Notes: generated by a model from the sequence alone, not told the origin. A stretch of DNA of 20,535 bases from CAWVWD01 sp965662365 (GCA_965662365.1 CBFIHR010000078.1:1-20535), one strand, 5' to 3'; shown: positions 1 through 7,198, counted from the stretch's first letter. Numbers and translations are program-made.

Positions 1-2
1 GT

Positions 3-155
3 ATTTTTGAAAAGGTTGAATCTGAAGTGCCCTATAAAGGCAACGGTATTGGTTTAGCAATTTGTGATAAAATAATGAAATCTATCAAAGGCGAATTGTG
101 GATTGAATCTATATTAGGCGAGGGAACAACTGTATTTTTGAAATTTTCCAAATAA
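3..155 (+). CDS. C-terminal end of a sensor histidine kinase (partial)
   Basis: Only the last 50 codons are inside the window; the reading frame enters from the left edge and stops with TAA at 153-155. The visible part is the end of a GHKL-type ATPase domain: an F-box-like IFEKV at the start, then the G2 box GNGIGLAI, then a terminal pattern of G-E-W-E-S-G-G-T-F characteristic of histidine kinase C-termini. Such kinases autophosphorylate a histidine in the dimerisation domain, which lies outside the window, and pass the phosphate to a response regulator. No receiver domain follows, so this is not the hybrid type at its C-terminus. The sensor input cannot be judged. A hybrid with the receiver located upstream remains possible. 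Confidence 0.85.
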   Translation: MFEKVESEVPYKGNGIGLAICDKIMKSIKGELWIESILGEGTTVFLKFSK

Positions 156-386
156 TTATTCTGAAGGATAAAGGCACTGGAATCATGCAGGAGTTTGAGC
201 GAAAGCCGTTTAATTATCTCGGTATTTCAATTAAGCGTACGAAGATTCAAAAATTATCAAACTGCATAAAAATACGATTTCAGGAGTGTCAGAAGTTGGA
301 TAACGTACAAGGCTGATGTTGGTCTTTCTAACTCAAAGTGTCAACTTAACCGTAGCATTTATGTTTTAAATAGAAATTTGAAACGT

Positions 387-725
387 ATGAAACAATTATT
401 TTTTCTGCTGCTATTCTGTGGTAATATAAACTTGTCACTGGCTCAAACGAATTACTTCCCGATAGAACATTACGAAATAAAGCCCTTCAAAATCAATACT
501 TTATTACCAACGAATCCGTATTCTATCTTGCCGGTCAATTCTATTTCAATTATGAAATCTAATAATCTGGTGAATGTTTCGGCTTACAATTATGACGATT
601 TGGCTATTTTCTGTAAGTTGGAGGTTAAGATGGAAAAAGCTTCTGGTTTCCCTGTGAAGTTTCGTTTAGGCGAAGTCAATTACGTAGAACGATTAGAAGG
701 TAAACCGTATTCGATTTTTTATTAA
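387..725 (+). CDS. Small secreted protein of unknown function
   Basis: A 112-residue protein with a clear Sec signal peptide: a short basic start, a hydrophobic run of Leu/Phe, and a probable cleavage site after SLAQ. I chose the ATG at 387; an in-frame TTG lies three codons upstream at 378 and would add only MKR. The mature part of about 90 residues has no motif I recognise. It has few charged residues, alternating hydrophobic and polar positions, and looks like a small beta-rich domain. A gap of 231 bases separates it from the kinase end, and only a repeat element separates it from recF. It may be co-transcribed with recF, but nothing shows a functional link. It is hypothetical but probably real, because the signal peptide is convincing. 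Confidence 0.6.
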   Translation: MKQLFFLLLFCGNINLSLAQTNYFPIEHYEIKPFKINTLLPTNPYSILPVNSISIMKSNNLVNVSAYNYDDLAIFCKLEVKMEKASGFPVKFRLGEVNYVERLEGKPYSIFY

Positions 726-726
726 A

Positions 727-836
727 ACGATTGACGGTTGACGATAGATGGTTGACAGCAAACGATTGAGCATGAAAAATTGTCAATCGTTTATGGTTAG
801 TTGTTATCGTCAGCCGTCAATTGTCAGTCGTCAACT
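727..836. repeat. Heptamer-phased palindromic element A
   Basis: The left half is six degenerate heptamers in register from 727 (theme ACGATTG / ACGGTTG). The right half, from 781, consists of heptamers of the reverse-complement theme (GTCAATT, GTCAGTC, GTCAACT). The inner stem 760-769 pairs perfectly with 783-792 around a 13-nt loop. The outer stem 727-746 pairs with 805-824 over 20 positions with two differences, both G-U in plus-strand RNA. The element fills the gap from the upstream stop (723-725) almost to the proposed recF start (841) and contains no stop in the recF frame. Confidence 0.8.
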
Positions 837-840
837 GTTT

Positions 841-1968
841 TTGCATTTACAAGCTCTAAAACTTACAAATTTTAAAAATTACGAAGCTCAAACTTTGATG
901 TTTTCTGAACATCTGAACTGTTTTGTTGGTCAAAACGGAGTCGGCAAAACGAATGTTTTGGATGCTATCTATTATTTGTGTATGTGTAAGTCACATTTCA
1001 AAACAAGTGATAGAAATATCGTTCGTCATGGAGCTGATTTCTTTCGGTTAGAAGGAAATTTTGTGACCAGAATAACTCAAGAGAAACCTCAAGTTGATAA
1101 AATTATTGCCAAAGTACAACCTCGCAAGCGTAAAGAGTTTGAACGAAATCAGGCGACTTATGAGCGATTATCGGAACATATTGGTTGTTTTCCTATTGTG
1201 ATGATTGCACCAGATGACACACTCATGGCTATGGAAGGAAGCGAGGAACGTCGCCGATTTTTAGACAATACATTATGTCAATTAGATAATCAATACTTGA
1301 CGTATCTGATGCATTATAATAAAGTGTTGGCTCAAAGAAATAAGCTGCTTAAACAAATGGCTGAAGCTCGAACTTTTGATGAGATTTTGGTTCAGTCGTT
1401 TGATGTACAGCTCTTGCCGAGTGCTAAATATATTCATCAAAAACGAATGGAATGGATGTCGAATTTCGAACCGATTTTTAAGAATTATTATGGTCAAATA
1501 TCTGGCGAAAAAGAATCGGTCAAATGTATTTATCAATCGAAACTAACGGATACAGATTTTGAAAAACTCTTAGAAGAAAGCATTGAAAAAGACCGTATTT
1601 TACAGCGTACAACAGTTGGCATTCATAAAGATGATTTAAAGTTTGTTTTTAATGATGTAGCCGTTAAACAGTTTGCGTCACAAGGTCAATTAAAGTCCTA
1701 TATTTTGGCTTTAAAATTAGCACAATATGAGCTGTTACGAGAGCAGAAAGGTATTGCACCGATTTTATTATTAGATGATATTTTTGATAAATTAGATGAA
1801 AATCGAGTCCAACAATTATTAGAGTTATTAATTAATAAAAAATCTTTTGGGCAGATTTTTATTACTGATACACATGAAAACAGAGTTACCGAAATCGTCA
1901 ATAAATTTAATATGAAATATCAAAAGTTCGTTGTCGAATATGGAAAAATTGACGCCTCGGGCGATTAA
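841..1968 (+). CDS. recF: DNA replication and repair protein RecF
   Basis: RecF is an SMC-like ATPase that binds single-strand/double-strand junctions at gaps and, with RecO and RecR, loads RecA. From TTG 841 the protein is 375 residues, in the usual range for the family. It shows Walker A GQNGVGKT at about 30-37, the ABC signature region SQGQ at about 280-283, and Walker B ILLLDD at about 308-313 followed by the D-loop-like FDKLD. The conserved opening LQALKLTNFKNYE begins right after this TTG, which decides the start. In-frame ATGs at 748, 772 and 793 all lie in the palindromic repeat and would add up to 31 residues of repeat-encoded sequence. Identity is secure; the start is less so. A strong terminator follows at 2102-2137. 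Confidence 0.95.
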   Translation: MHLQALKLTNFKNYEAQTLMFSEHLNCFVGQNGVGKTNVLDAIYYLCMCKSHFKTSDRNIVRHGADFFRLEGNFVTRITQEKPQVDKIIAKVQPRKRKEFERNQATYERLSEHIGCFPIVMIAPDDTLMAMEGSEERRRFLDNTLCQLDNQYLTYLMHYNKVLAQRNKLLKQMAEARTFDEILVQSFDVQLLPSAKYIHQKRMEWMSNFEPIFKNYYGQISGEKESVKCIYQSKLTDTDFEKLLEESIEKDRILQRTTVGIHKDDLKFVFNDVAVKQFASQGQLKSYILALKLAQYELLREQKGIAPILLLDDIFDKLDENRVQQLLELLINKKSFGQIFITDTHENRVTEIVNKFNMKYQKFVVEYGKIDASGD

Positions 1969-2101
1969 CTTTTCGGTAAGTTTCAGAGATTATTTTGCAG
2001 ATAGGAATTGTTGCTGCCGTATTCGAATATCGGAATAACAAAACTGTGAAGCATAAGGAATATTTGTCGGAGTATTTTATAAGCTGTGGTTACGGAATAT
2101 C

Positions 2102-2137
2102 AAAAAGAGCGATTCCTTAGATAGAATCGCTCTTTTT
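2102..2137. terminator. Bidirectional intrinsic terminator
   Basis: A perfect 14-bp stem (2102-2115 with 2124-2137) around an 8-nt loop, with an A-run on the left and a T-run on the right. It lies between the convergent recF and patatin genes and can end transcription from both sides. Confidence 0.9.
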
Positions 2138-2176
2138 ATTTACCATAGTTGTAACCTCATTTTATGATAGCATTGA

Positions 2177-2998
2177 TTATTGAAATATGACTTGTTTATT
2201 TAAGTTTGAGGTATTAATGAAACTTGTTGCTTCGGTTATTGCATCCATTTTTGCTAAAGCAGTCAAATATCCTATTTGATAAATTTCTTCAATTTTACTT
2301 GCATTAAAATTACCGTATTTATACAATGATTTTGGTTGTAACACATAATCACACTCTTTGAATTTCATTTTTGCATGTGCAATTTGTTGTAAGTCATTTG
2401 CTCGGTGCAGTAATTTAATAGAATTAGAAATATCGCTTTTTTCAATTGGTCGAACTGCTGCGACAAAACTACCTAATATTTTATTGCAAGTTTTTAGCAA
2501 TGGATCTACAGGGAAATTATTCATAACGCTGCCGTCCATATATAACTGATTGTCAATTTCTACAGGAGAGAACACCGGGGGGAGGGCAGAAGATGCTAAA
2601 ACGGGTTTAATAACTTCGCCTGATTTGAAAATTCGACTTGTGCCATTGACAAGATCGGTTGCCGTGACAAATAATTGCTTTTTTAACTGCTCAAAAGTCA
2701 CATACCCTAACATCTCAAATAAAATATTATAATATTTATCAGTGTCTAAAATTCCCGTCTTTCGGATTGTCATCTTAGACCACTGAAAAACTGCTGCATT
2801 TTTGCGAAAGAAATATAAAATATCGTCCGGTTTATATCCTGCAGCGTATAACGCTCCTACAATTGCTCCTGTTCCGCTTCCCGCTAAATGTGTGGGGAAA
2901 ATTCCGTTTTGTTCAAGGGCTTTCAGAAATCCTATGTGTGCGACACATCTAACTCCACCTCCTGATAAAACAACGCCAGTACTTTGCTTCATATTCAA
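2177..2998 (-). CDS. Patatin-fold protein lacking the catalytic serine (probable pseudoenzyme)
   Basis: A 273-residue protein that aligns with bacterial patatin-like phospholipases along its length: the opening VVLSGGG (about 9-15), AHIGFLKALE, the AIVGALYAAG helix (45-54), the LASSALPPVFSPV segment and the second catalytic motif DGS with Asp155. Patatins hydrolyse acyl esters with a Ser-Asp dyad, the serine sitting in G-x-S-x-G. Here the five residues before AIVGALYAAG are Gly40-Ser-Gly-Thr-Gly44, so the nucleophile position (42) is glycine. The codons GGA AGC GGA ACA GGA are unambiguous. The oxyanion motif is also altered (GGGVRC where GGxRG is usual). The frame is otherwise intact, so this is not simple decay. 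A shifted serine (Ser41) acting as nucleophile is possible but unlikely. An alternative start two codons downstream (2992) is equally good. Confidence 0.85.
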   Translation of the reverse strand: MNMKQSTGVVLSGGGVRCVAHIGFLKALEQNGIFPTHLAGSGTGAIVGALYAAGYKPDDILYFFRKNAAVFQWSKMTIRKTGILDTDKYYNILFEMLGYVTFEQLKKQLFVTATDLVNGTSRIFKSGEVIKPVLASSALPPVFSPVEIDNQLYMDGSVMNNFPVDPLLKTCNKILGSFVAAVRPIEKSDISNSIKLLHRANDLQQIAHAKMKFKECDYVLQPKSLYKYGNFNASKIEEIYQIGYLTALAKMDAITEATSFINTSNLNKQVIFQ

Positions 2999-3319
2999 CG
3001 TAATATTTAAATCTGGTTCTGTAATAACTTGAAAATTAGGTAAAATTTAAAGGTTGATTTTTATGGCATAAATAGTGTTTTTGGTGAAAGATTCAAAATT
3101 TAATTTGGTTATTATACCTAAAACGGTAAAAATTATGGAATGGTTGCTTCAACTAAGTTAAAAGTTTTATAAGAGAAAACCAATTGAAATGAAATGTTTT
3201 CAACAAAAATTCTTTTTAAACATTCTTAATTAGATACATTTGTAAAGTTTATTACAAGCATATATTCATCTATTAACTTATATACTATAAAAGTTAATGA
3301 TAAAAGTAATAAAGTCATA
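2999..3319. other. Divergent intergenic region, 321 bases
   Basis: This AT-rich stretch separates the divergent patatin and flavin reductase genes. I see no open frame with protein-like character and no strong hairpin. The only recognisable signal is the promoter candidate near 3213-3242 for the rightward gene. No clear promoter is visible for the leftward gene. Confidence 0.6.
3213..3242 (+). promoter_or_regulatory. Candidate Bacteroidota promoter for the flavin reductase gene
   Basis: TACATTTG at 3235-3242 fits the Bacteroidota -7 element TAnnTTTG exactly. A T-run at 3213-3217 sits 17-18 nt upstream as a weak -33 element. The start codon is 78 nt further on. Confidence 0.4.
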
Positions 3320-3856
3320 ATGATAACTATTATTGTTGGTACGAATCGTAAGAAAAGTAAGGCGGGAGATTTTGGTAAAAAATATTATGACTCACTCATA
3401 AAGCTGAAGGATAATGTAAATTTATTGTATCTAAAAGATGTTGATACAAGTGTTTACAATCCAGATATGTATGATGAGGACTTGAATCAAAATTTATTAA
3501 AAATACAGGATGAATGGCTCATTCCGGCTAATAAGTTCATCTTTGTCATTCCTGAATATAATGGCGGGATGCCAGGTGCTTTAAAGATGTTTATTGATGC
3601 GATTTCTATTCGGAAACGGTCAGAAACTTTTGAGGGGAAAAAAGCCGCAATCGTAGGCGTTGCCGGAGGTCGAGCTGGTAATCTTCGAGGTATGGAACAT
3701 TTGACTGGCGTACTGAACTATTTGGGAACAATTGTTCTGCCGAATCGTCAACCGTATTCTTCTATCTATAAATTAATGGATAAGCAGGGAAATATTACGG
3801 ACGAATCGACACTCAGGACTATCGAAAATCACGTTACACAAATTATTAATTTTTAA
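3320..3856 (+). CDS. NAD(P)H-dependent FMN reductase family protein (flavodoxin fold)
   Basis: A 178-residue protein of the NADPH-dependent FMN reductase / azoreductase-like family. The N-terminal strand and loop IIVGTNRKKS (residues 4-13) form the phosphate-binding loop for FMN. The family signature PEYNGGMPGALKMFID spans about 78-93, and the GVAGGRAGNLRG stretch (113-124) is the second flavin-contact loop. Members reduce flavins, quinones, azo compounds or chromate with NAD(P)H in the cytoplasm, usually as dimers; the substrate cannot be read from sequence. Length is normal. Its stop codon merges with the palindromic element leading into rsmG, and the two genes are probably co-transcribed, but no functional tie to RsmG is known to me. 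Confidence 0.88.
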   Translation: MITIIVGTNRKKSKAGDFGKKYYDSLIKLKDNVNLLYLKDVDTSVYNPDMYDEDLNQNLLKIQDEWLIPANKFIFVIPEYNGGMPGALKMFIDAISIRKRSETFEGKKAAIVGVAGGRAGNLRGMEHLTGVLNYLGTIVLPNRQPYSSIYKLMDKQGNITDESTLRTIENHVTQIINF

Positions 3857-3952
3857 GTATGAAGTATTAAGGGTGAGGTGTAAAATGTGAAGTGCAAAGG
3901 CTTCATAGCTTACAACTCACACTTCAGATTTCATATTTCAGACTTTACACCT
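3855..3952. repeat. Heptamer-phased palindromic element B
   Basis: Exactly 14 heptamers in register, starting inside the upstream TAA stop and ending three bases before the rsmG GTG. The left half uses the theme AAGTATG / AAGTGCA; the right half uses its complement (CAGATTT, CATATTT, CAGACTT). AGGTGTAAA at 3876-3884 pairs perfectly with 3944-3952, and 3883-3894 pairs with 3920-3931 at 11 of 12 positions. The two halves are offset by whole heptamers, as if units had been gained or lost. Confidence 0.78.
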
Positions 3953-3955
3953 GTA

Positions 3956-4582
3956 GTGGATATTATCAAAAAATATTTTCCAGAATTGTCGGCAGCACAA
4001 CTGGCACAATTAGCACAGTTAGCCGAGTTGTACAAAGAATGGAATGGCAAAATAAACGTCATTTCTCGAAAAGATATCGATAATGTGATTGAACATCACA
4101 TTTTACATTCTTTGGCGATTGCGAAGGCGATTCAGTTCGAACCTGGGACAGATGTATTGGATTTGGGAACGGGTGGCGGTTTGCCAGGGATTCCTTTAGC
4201 CATCTATTTTGAAGATGTTTTTTTTACATGTATCGACAGCCGCAAGAAAAAGGCTTATGTGACACAAGAAATCGTGAAGGCGTTGCAATTGACAAATTGT
4301 ATTGCGTTGCAGCAAAGAGCGGAAGAGTTTAAGGAAAAGTTTGATTTTGTGGTTTGTCGGGCGGTCGCACCGATTGATAAATTAAAAGCATGGACAGAAC
4401 ATTTAATTAAAAAAGACCATGCGAACCCGCTTCCTAATGGAATTTTGGCTCTAAAAGGTGGAAATCCCAAAAGCGAAATTAAATTATTGCCTCATTATGA
4501 ATTTACAGAAATTTATGAGCTGTCAGACTATTTCGATTTAGAGTATTATCAAGAGAAATATTTGATGTACTTGCAGATGTAA
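3956..4582 (+). CDS. rsmG: 16S rRNA (guanine-527-N7)-methyltransferase RsmG
   Basis: RsmG (formerly GidB) uses S-adenosylmethionine to methylate G527 of 16S rRNA; loss gives low-level streptomycin resistance in several bacteria. From GTG 3956 the protein is 208 residues, typical for the family. The SAM-binding motif I is DLGTGGGLPGIPL (about 69-81), preceded by NVISRKD (34-40) and EHHILHSL (46-53), and followed by DSRKKK and a VVCRAVAPI motif. An in-frame GTG at 3887 inside the palindromic element would add 23 non-family residues, so the later start is preferred. Residues 14-24 contain three copies of the triplet AQL, encoded by a 9-nt tandem repeat; this small slippage-prone tract lies in the N-terminal helix. 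Confidence 0.93.
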   Translation: MDIIKKYFPELSAAQLAQLAQLAELYKEWNGKINVISRKDIDNVIEHHILHSLAIAKAIQFEPGTDVLDLGTGGGLPGIPLAIYFEDVFFTCIDSRKKKAYVTQEIVKALQLTNCIALQQRAEEFKEKFDFVVCRAVAPIDKLKAWTEHLIKKDHANPLPNGILALKGGNPKSEIKLLPHYEFTEIYELSDYFDLEYYQEKYLMYLQM

Positions 4583-4604
4583 ATTTAGTTTTTTATAGAA
4601 CTTG

Positions 4605-4646
4605 AAAGGTCTTGAAGTCAGTGTTGTAGCACTTTTCAAGACCTTT
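4605..4646. terminator. Intrinsic terminator between convergent genes
   Basis: A perfect 12-bp stem (4605-4616 with 4635-4646) with an 18-nt loop that can pair further, followed by TTTTGTG. It sits after rsmG and before the 3' end of the leftward gene at 4719. Confidence 0.75.
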
Positions 4647-4718
4647 TGTGTTAATTCGTAATAGTTCGGTATTATCGGCAGAATGCCTGGAATAAAGACA
4701 AATTTTCTGTTCACGGTT

Positions 4719-5420
4719 TTAATAACTACCGTCCCGATAAGATTTGTATTGCAACAAACCTGTTTCTTTTTTGAGTCGTGCGATGTCTTCTCGGTAAGCC
4801 GTGATTTCATCATTCATTTTCTTTAGTTCACTTTTCAAAAAGTCTAATTCTTCTCTCATCGCTAAATATTTTTCTTCAATTTTGTCCCATTCACTCGGCA
4901 ACATATCGCCTTCGTCATAAGCCTCTTTAGCTTCCTTGTAAGTCGTTTCATATTCCTTAAAAAGCTCTTTTTTATTTTTTCGAGCCTTCCAGAAATTGTC
5001 TCTTTTTTTCTGTAATCCGGGTAAGCGATTAACGGCATTATGTAACGAATCCGTTTGAGAAAGACTAGTTAAAACCGCTCTGTGTTCTGCATCTAACTGT
5101 TCAATACTATCTAATTCAGCAATGATTTTCTGTTCAAAATCTATCCAAAGGCTATTCCCTTTTTCTACTTTAAATTTATCATCAATCGTAGAGATATAAA
5201 AAGTGTGCAAAGTGGCATTTTCGGCAGGAGTACCATAATCTTTTAGTAACCAACGTTTTAAAATCGTTTCATTGTCTTGACATTCTGCTTCGAGGCGATA
5301 GGTAAAAGTCTTTGCGTAGCCACAATTGACATAATCCAGAACACGCTCTATTGAAGTTTGTGCAAAAGTGTTTGTTCCCATCAATAAAAAGATAGGCAAT
5401 AGCATAAATTCTATTTTCAT
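4719..5420 (-). CDS. Secreted coiled-coil protein of unknown function
   Basis: A 233-residue protein with a signal peptide (Met-Lys start, hydrophobic core, cleavage after TFAQ at about residue 21). Residues 25-90 form a domain with two cysteines and alternating aromatic residues that I do not recognise. Residues 95-225 are very rich in Glu, Lys and Leu with heptad-like spacing, so a long coiled coil in the periplasm is likely. A short Tyr/Ser-rich tail follows. The start ATG at 5418-5420 directly precedes the signal peptide. It lies downstream of two tiny lipoprotein genes on the same strand, at a distance of about 190 bases, and may share their transcript. I cannot assign a function. Confidence 0.7.
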   Translation of the reverse strand: MKIEFMLLPIFLLMGTNTFAQTSIERVLDYVNCGYAKTFTYRLEAECQDNETILKRWLLKDYGTPAENATLHTFYISTIDDKFKVEKGNSLWIDFEQKIIAELDSIEQLDAEHRAVLTSLSQTDSLHNAVNRLPGLQKKRDNFWKARKNKKELFKEYETTYKEAKEAYDEGDMLPSEWDKIEEKYLAMREELDFLKSELKKMNDEITAYREDIARLKKETGLLQYKSYRDGSY

Positions 5421-5611
5421 AGTGTCTTGTAATTATTTTTAGTTTATGATAATAATATTAAATACACAATTTGAGTGCCGTTTATTATTTTTTAGAAAAA
5501 TCCCAGATAGGGAAATTGATAGTTGTTGAACCAAAAAAGTCGCTACAAATTTAATTTTCTTATCATTACAAAACCTGATTAATTTTTCTTTTTGATTAGC
5601 TGGACTATAGC

Positions 5612-5716
5612 CTAATGCTTGTTTGGACAACCTGACTTAGAAGAACGACAACTGCTCAAACTTACAACAAAGCTAAGGATAGCAGCAATAACGATAACTT
5701 TCTTTAATCCTTTCAT
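5612..5716 (-). CDS. Very small lipoprotein, 34 residues
   Basis: A short ATG-started frame encoding a typical lipoprotein leader: MKGLKKVIVIAAILSF followed by the lipobox LSSC near residue 23, with a mature tail of only about a dozen residues ending GCPNKH. After signal-peptidase II cleavage the product would be a lipid anchor carrying a short Ser/Lys peptide with one free cysteine. The leader is convincing (basic N-terminus, hydrophobic core, lipobox), which argues against a chance frame. It lies next to a second small lipoprotein (5774-5974) on the same strand with a similar Cys-Pro motif. Bacterial lysis-type entericidins are comparable in size, but I see no sequence match, so the role is unknown. 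Confidence 0.55.
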   Translation of the reverse strand: MKGLKKVIVIAAILSFVVSLSSCRSSKSGCPNKH

Positions 5717-5773
5717 ATTTATGTTTTTTTAGTGAAATAGCTTCAATTTGTTTACAAGCATTTTATTTGAAAA

Positions 5774-5974
5774 TCAACTGCGTTTAATACTTTGAGCCAT
5801 CTCCCAGGTGATGATTTGAGGGCTTGCATCAGCCGAAAAACTCGGACAATTACAGCCTCTTTTCCCTTTTTTGCGTTTCCCTTTTTTATACGTTTTTGGT
5901 GAACAACTTGTGAATGAAACCGCCAAAAATCCGAAAATCAAAGTAAAAACTAATAATTTTTTAATATTTCTCAT
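5774..5974 (-). CDS. Small lysine-rich lipoprotein
   Basis: A 66-residue protein with a lipoprotein signal: RNIKKLLVF, a hydrophobic core, then the lipobox FTSC at about residue 24. The mature part begins CSPKTYKKGKRKKGKRG, a strongly basic stretch, followed by CNCP and a Ser/Ala-rich end with the tail QIITWEMAQSIKRS. Small lipoproteins with a basic linker and paired cysteines are frequent in Bacteroidota, without a known role. The basic linker could bind anionic lipopolysaccharide or peptidoglycan; that is inference. It is divergent from the glycosyltransferase gene at 6062 and is probably the first gene of the leftward group. Confidence 0.7.
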   Translation of the reverse strand: MRNIKKLLVFTLIFGFLAVSFTSCSPKTYKKGKRKKGKRGCNCPSFSADASPQIITWEMAQSIKRS

Positions 5975-6061
5975 TTGAATTATATTATAACAATAGCTTA
6001 ATATTGTCCTATTTTATAGAATAGCAATAACGATACAACGATTATAAAATAAAATAAGTAT

Positions 6062-7156
6062 TTGAAAACGACATCAAAACAGAAAAAACGCATTTTAGTT
6101 GCACCATTAAACTGGGGCTTAGGTCACGCAACTCGCTGTATGCCAATTATTAACGAATTACTTACACAAAATGTGAAAGTTATTATTGCTTCTGACGGAA
6201 CGGCTTTAGATTTATTAAGAAAAGAATATCCACAATTGACTTTTATAGAATTACCCGCCTATAACGTAACCTACAAAACGCCAAACATGACCTGGAATAT
6301 TGCGACTCAAGCCCCCAAAATTGCAATCGCTATGTTTCGTGAATTTTTCGCTTTACAGCGAATTATCAGACAGTACAAAATCAATGCAGTTATCTCCGAT
6401 AATCGCTATGGTTGTTGGACATGGAAAGTGCCGACCGCTTTCATAACGCATCAAGTTAATATTCAAATTCCAAATTCTATTTTACAATTTTTGGTAAGTC
6501 GGTGGAATTATCTCGTGTTGCATTTATTCAAAACGATTTGGATTCCTGATGTACCAAATGAACCTAATATTGCAGGAGAATTGGCTCACAATTTCCCGAT
6601 TCGCCACGCCAAATACATTGGCATTTTATCACGAATGAAACCGCTGAAAGTTCAACAAAAATACGATTTAGGAATCATTCTTTCGGGGCCCGAACCGCAA
6701 CGGACATATTTAGAAGAGAAGTTATTACAACAAATTGAAAAATATCAAAAAAACTACCCAAATACAAAAGTCCTATTCGTAAAGGGAAAAATGAGCGTTG
6801 AGGAGAAAATAGAAACTGATAATTTAGAGATTCATGGTTATTTAACAGCAAAACAACTCAATCAAAAAATGGCAGCTTGTCGTTTAATTATTGCTCGTTC
6901 GGGCTATAGTACCGTTATGGATTTGGTGGCTATGAATAAAAAAGCGATTCTCATCCCAACACCTGGACAAACAGAACAACTGTATTTAGCAAGATTATAT
7001 CAACAACAATATATTTTTTATACAGTGGCTCAATCTGAGTTTGAATTGGCGAAAGCCTTAAATGTATCTAAGTTATATCAAGGGTTTCAAACTAATTTTC
7101 AAGCAAAGGAATTACTACAAAAAGAGGTCAACAGACTTCTAAATTCACTTCCGTAA
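6062..7156 (+). CDS. Glycosyltransferase of the MurG/UGT type (GT28-like)
   Basis: A 364-residue GT-B-fold enzyme. The N-terminal acceptor domain opens with ILVAPLNWGLGHATR (residues 11-25), with the GxGHxxR loop typical of MurG-like and UDP-glycosyltransferase proteins. The C-terminal donor domain carries ILSGPEPQR (206-214) and RSGYSTVMDLV (279-289), followed by AILIPTPGQTEQ, which binds the nucleotide-sugar diphosphate. It should transfer a sugar, probably N-acetylglucosamine-like, to a lipid or other acceptor at the inner face of the membrane; the acceptor is unknown. It is not MurG itself, as cell-wall neighbours are absent and the donor motif differs. No ATG lies near the 5' end, so TTG at 6062 is the likely start, giving a lysine-rich N-terminus. 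Confidence 0.87.
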   Translation: MKTTSKQKKRILVAPLNWGLGHATRCMPIINELLTQNVKVIIASDGTALDLLRKEYPQLTFIELPAYNVTYKTPNMTWNIATQAPKIAIAMFREFFALQRIIRQYKINAVISDNRYGCWTWKVPTAFITHQVNIQIPNSILQFLVSRWNYLVLHLFKTIWIPDVPNEPNIAGELAHNFPIRHAKYIGILSRMKPLKVQQKYDLGIILSGPEPQRTYLEEKLLQQIEKYQKNYPNTKVLFVKGKMSVEEKIETDNLEIHGYLTAKQLNQKMAACRLIIARSGYSTVMDLVAMNKKAILIPTPGQTEQLYLARLYQQQYIFYTVAQSEFELAKALNVSKLYQGFQTNFQAKELLQKEVNRLLNSLP

Positions 7157-7198
7157 ATATTCAAGAATGAAACACACCGAATTGATCATTGGATTTTT

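Noticed and set aside
185..316. 43-residue plus-strand frame after the kinase
   Set aside because: No signal peptide, motif or promoter, and composition looks like chance. Nothing else supports a gene in the 156-386 gap.
748..840. RecF N-terminal extension from the ATG at 748
   Set aside because: The 31 extra residues are encoded entirely by the palindromic repeat and do not resemble RecF, whose conserved opening starts at 841. Kept as a question in the findings, not as the chosen start.
3887..3955. RsmG start at GTG 3887
   Set aside because: The added 23 residues are repeat-encoded and outside the usual RsmG length; GTG 3956 directly precedes the conserved opening.
4538..4813. 91-residue minus-strand frame overlapping the rsmG end
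   Set aside because: It spans a terminator hairpin and overlaps two well-supported genes; composition is not protein-like.
5439..5630. 63-residue minus-strand frame taken as a gene
   Set aside because: Starts at TTG, overlaps the end of a better lipoprotein frame and ends in low-complexity Ile/Asn. Treated only as a possible recombinase remnant.
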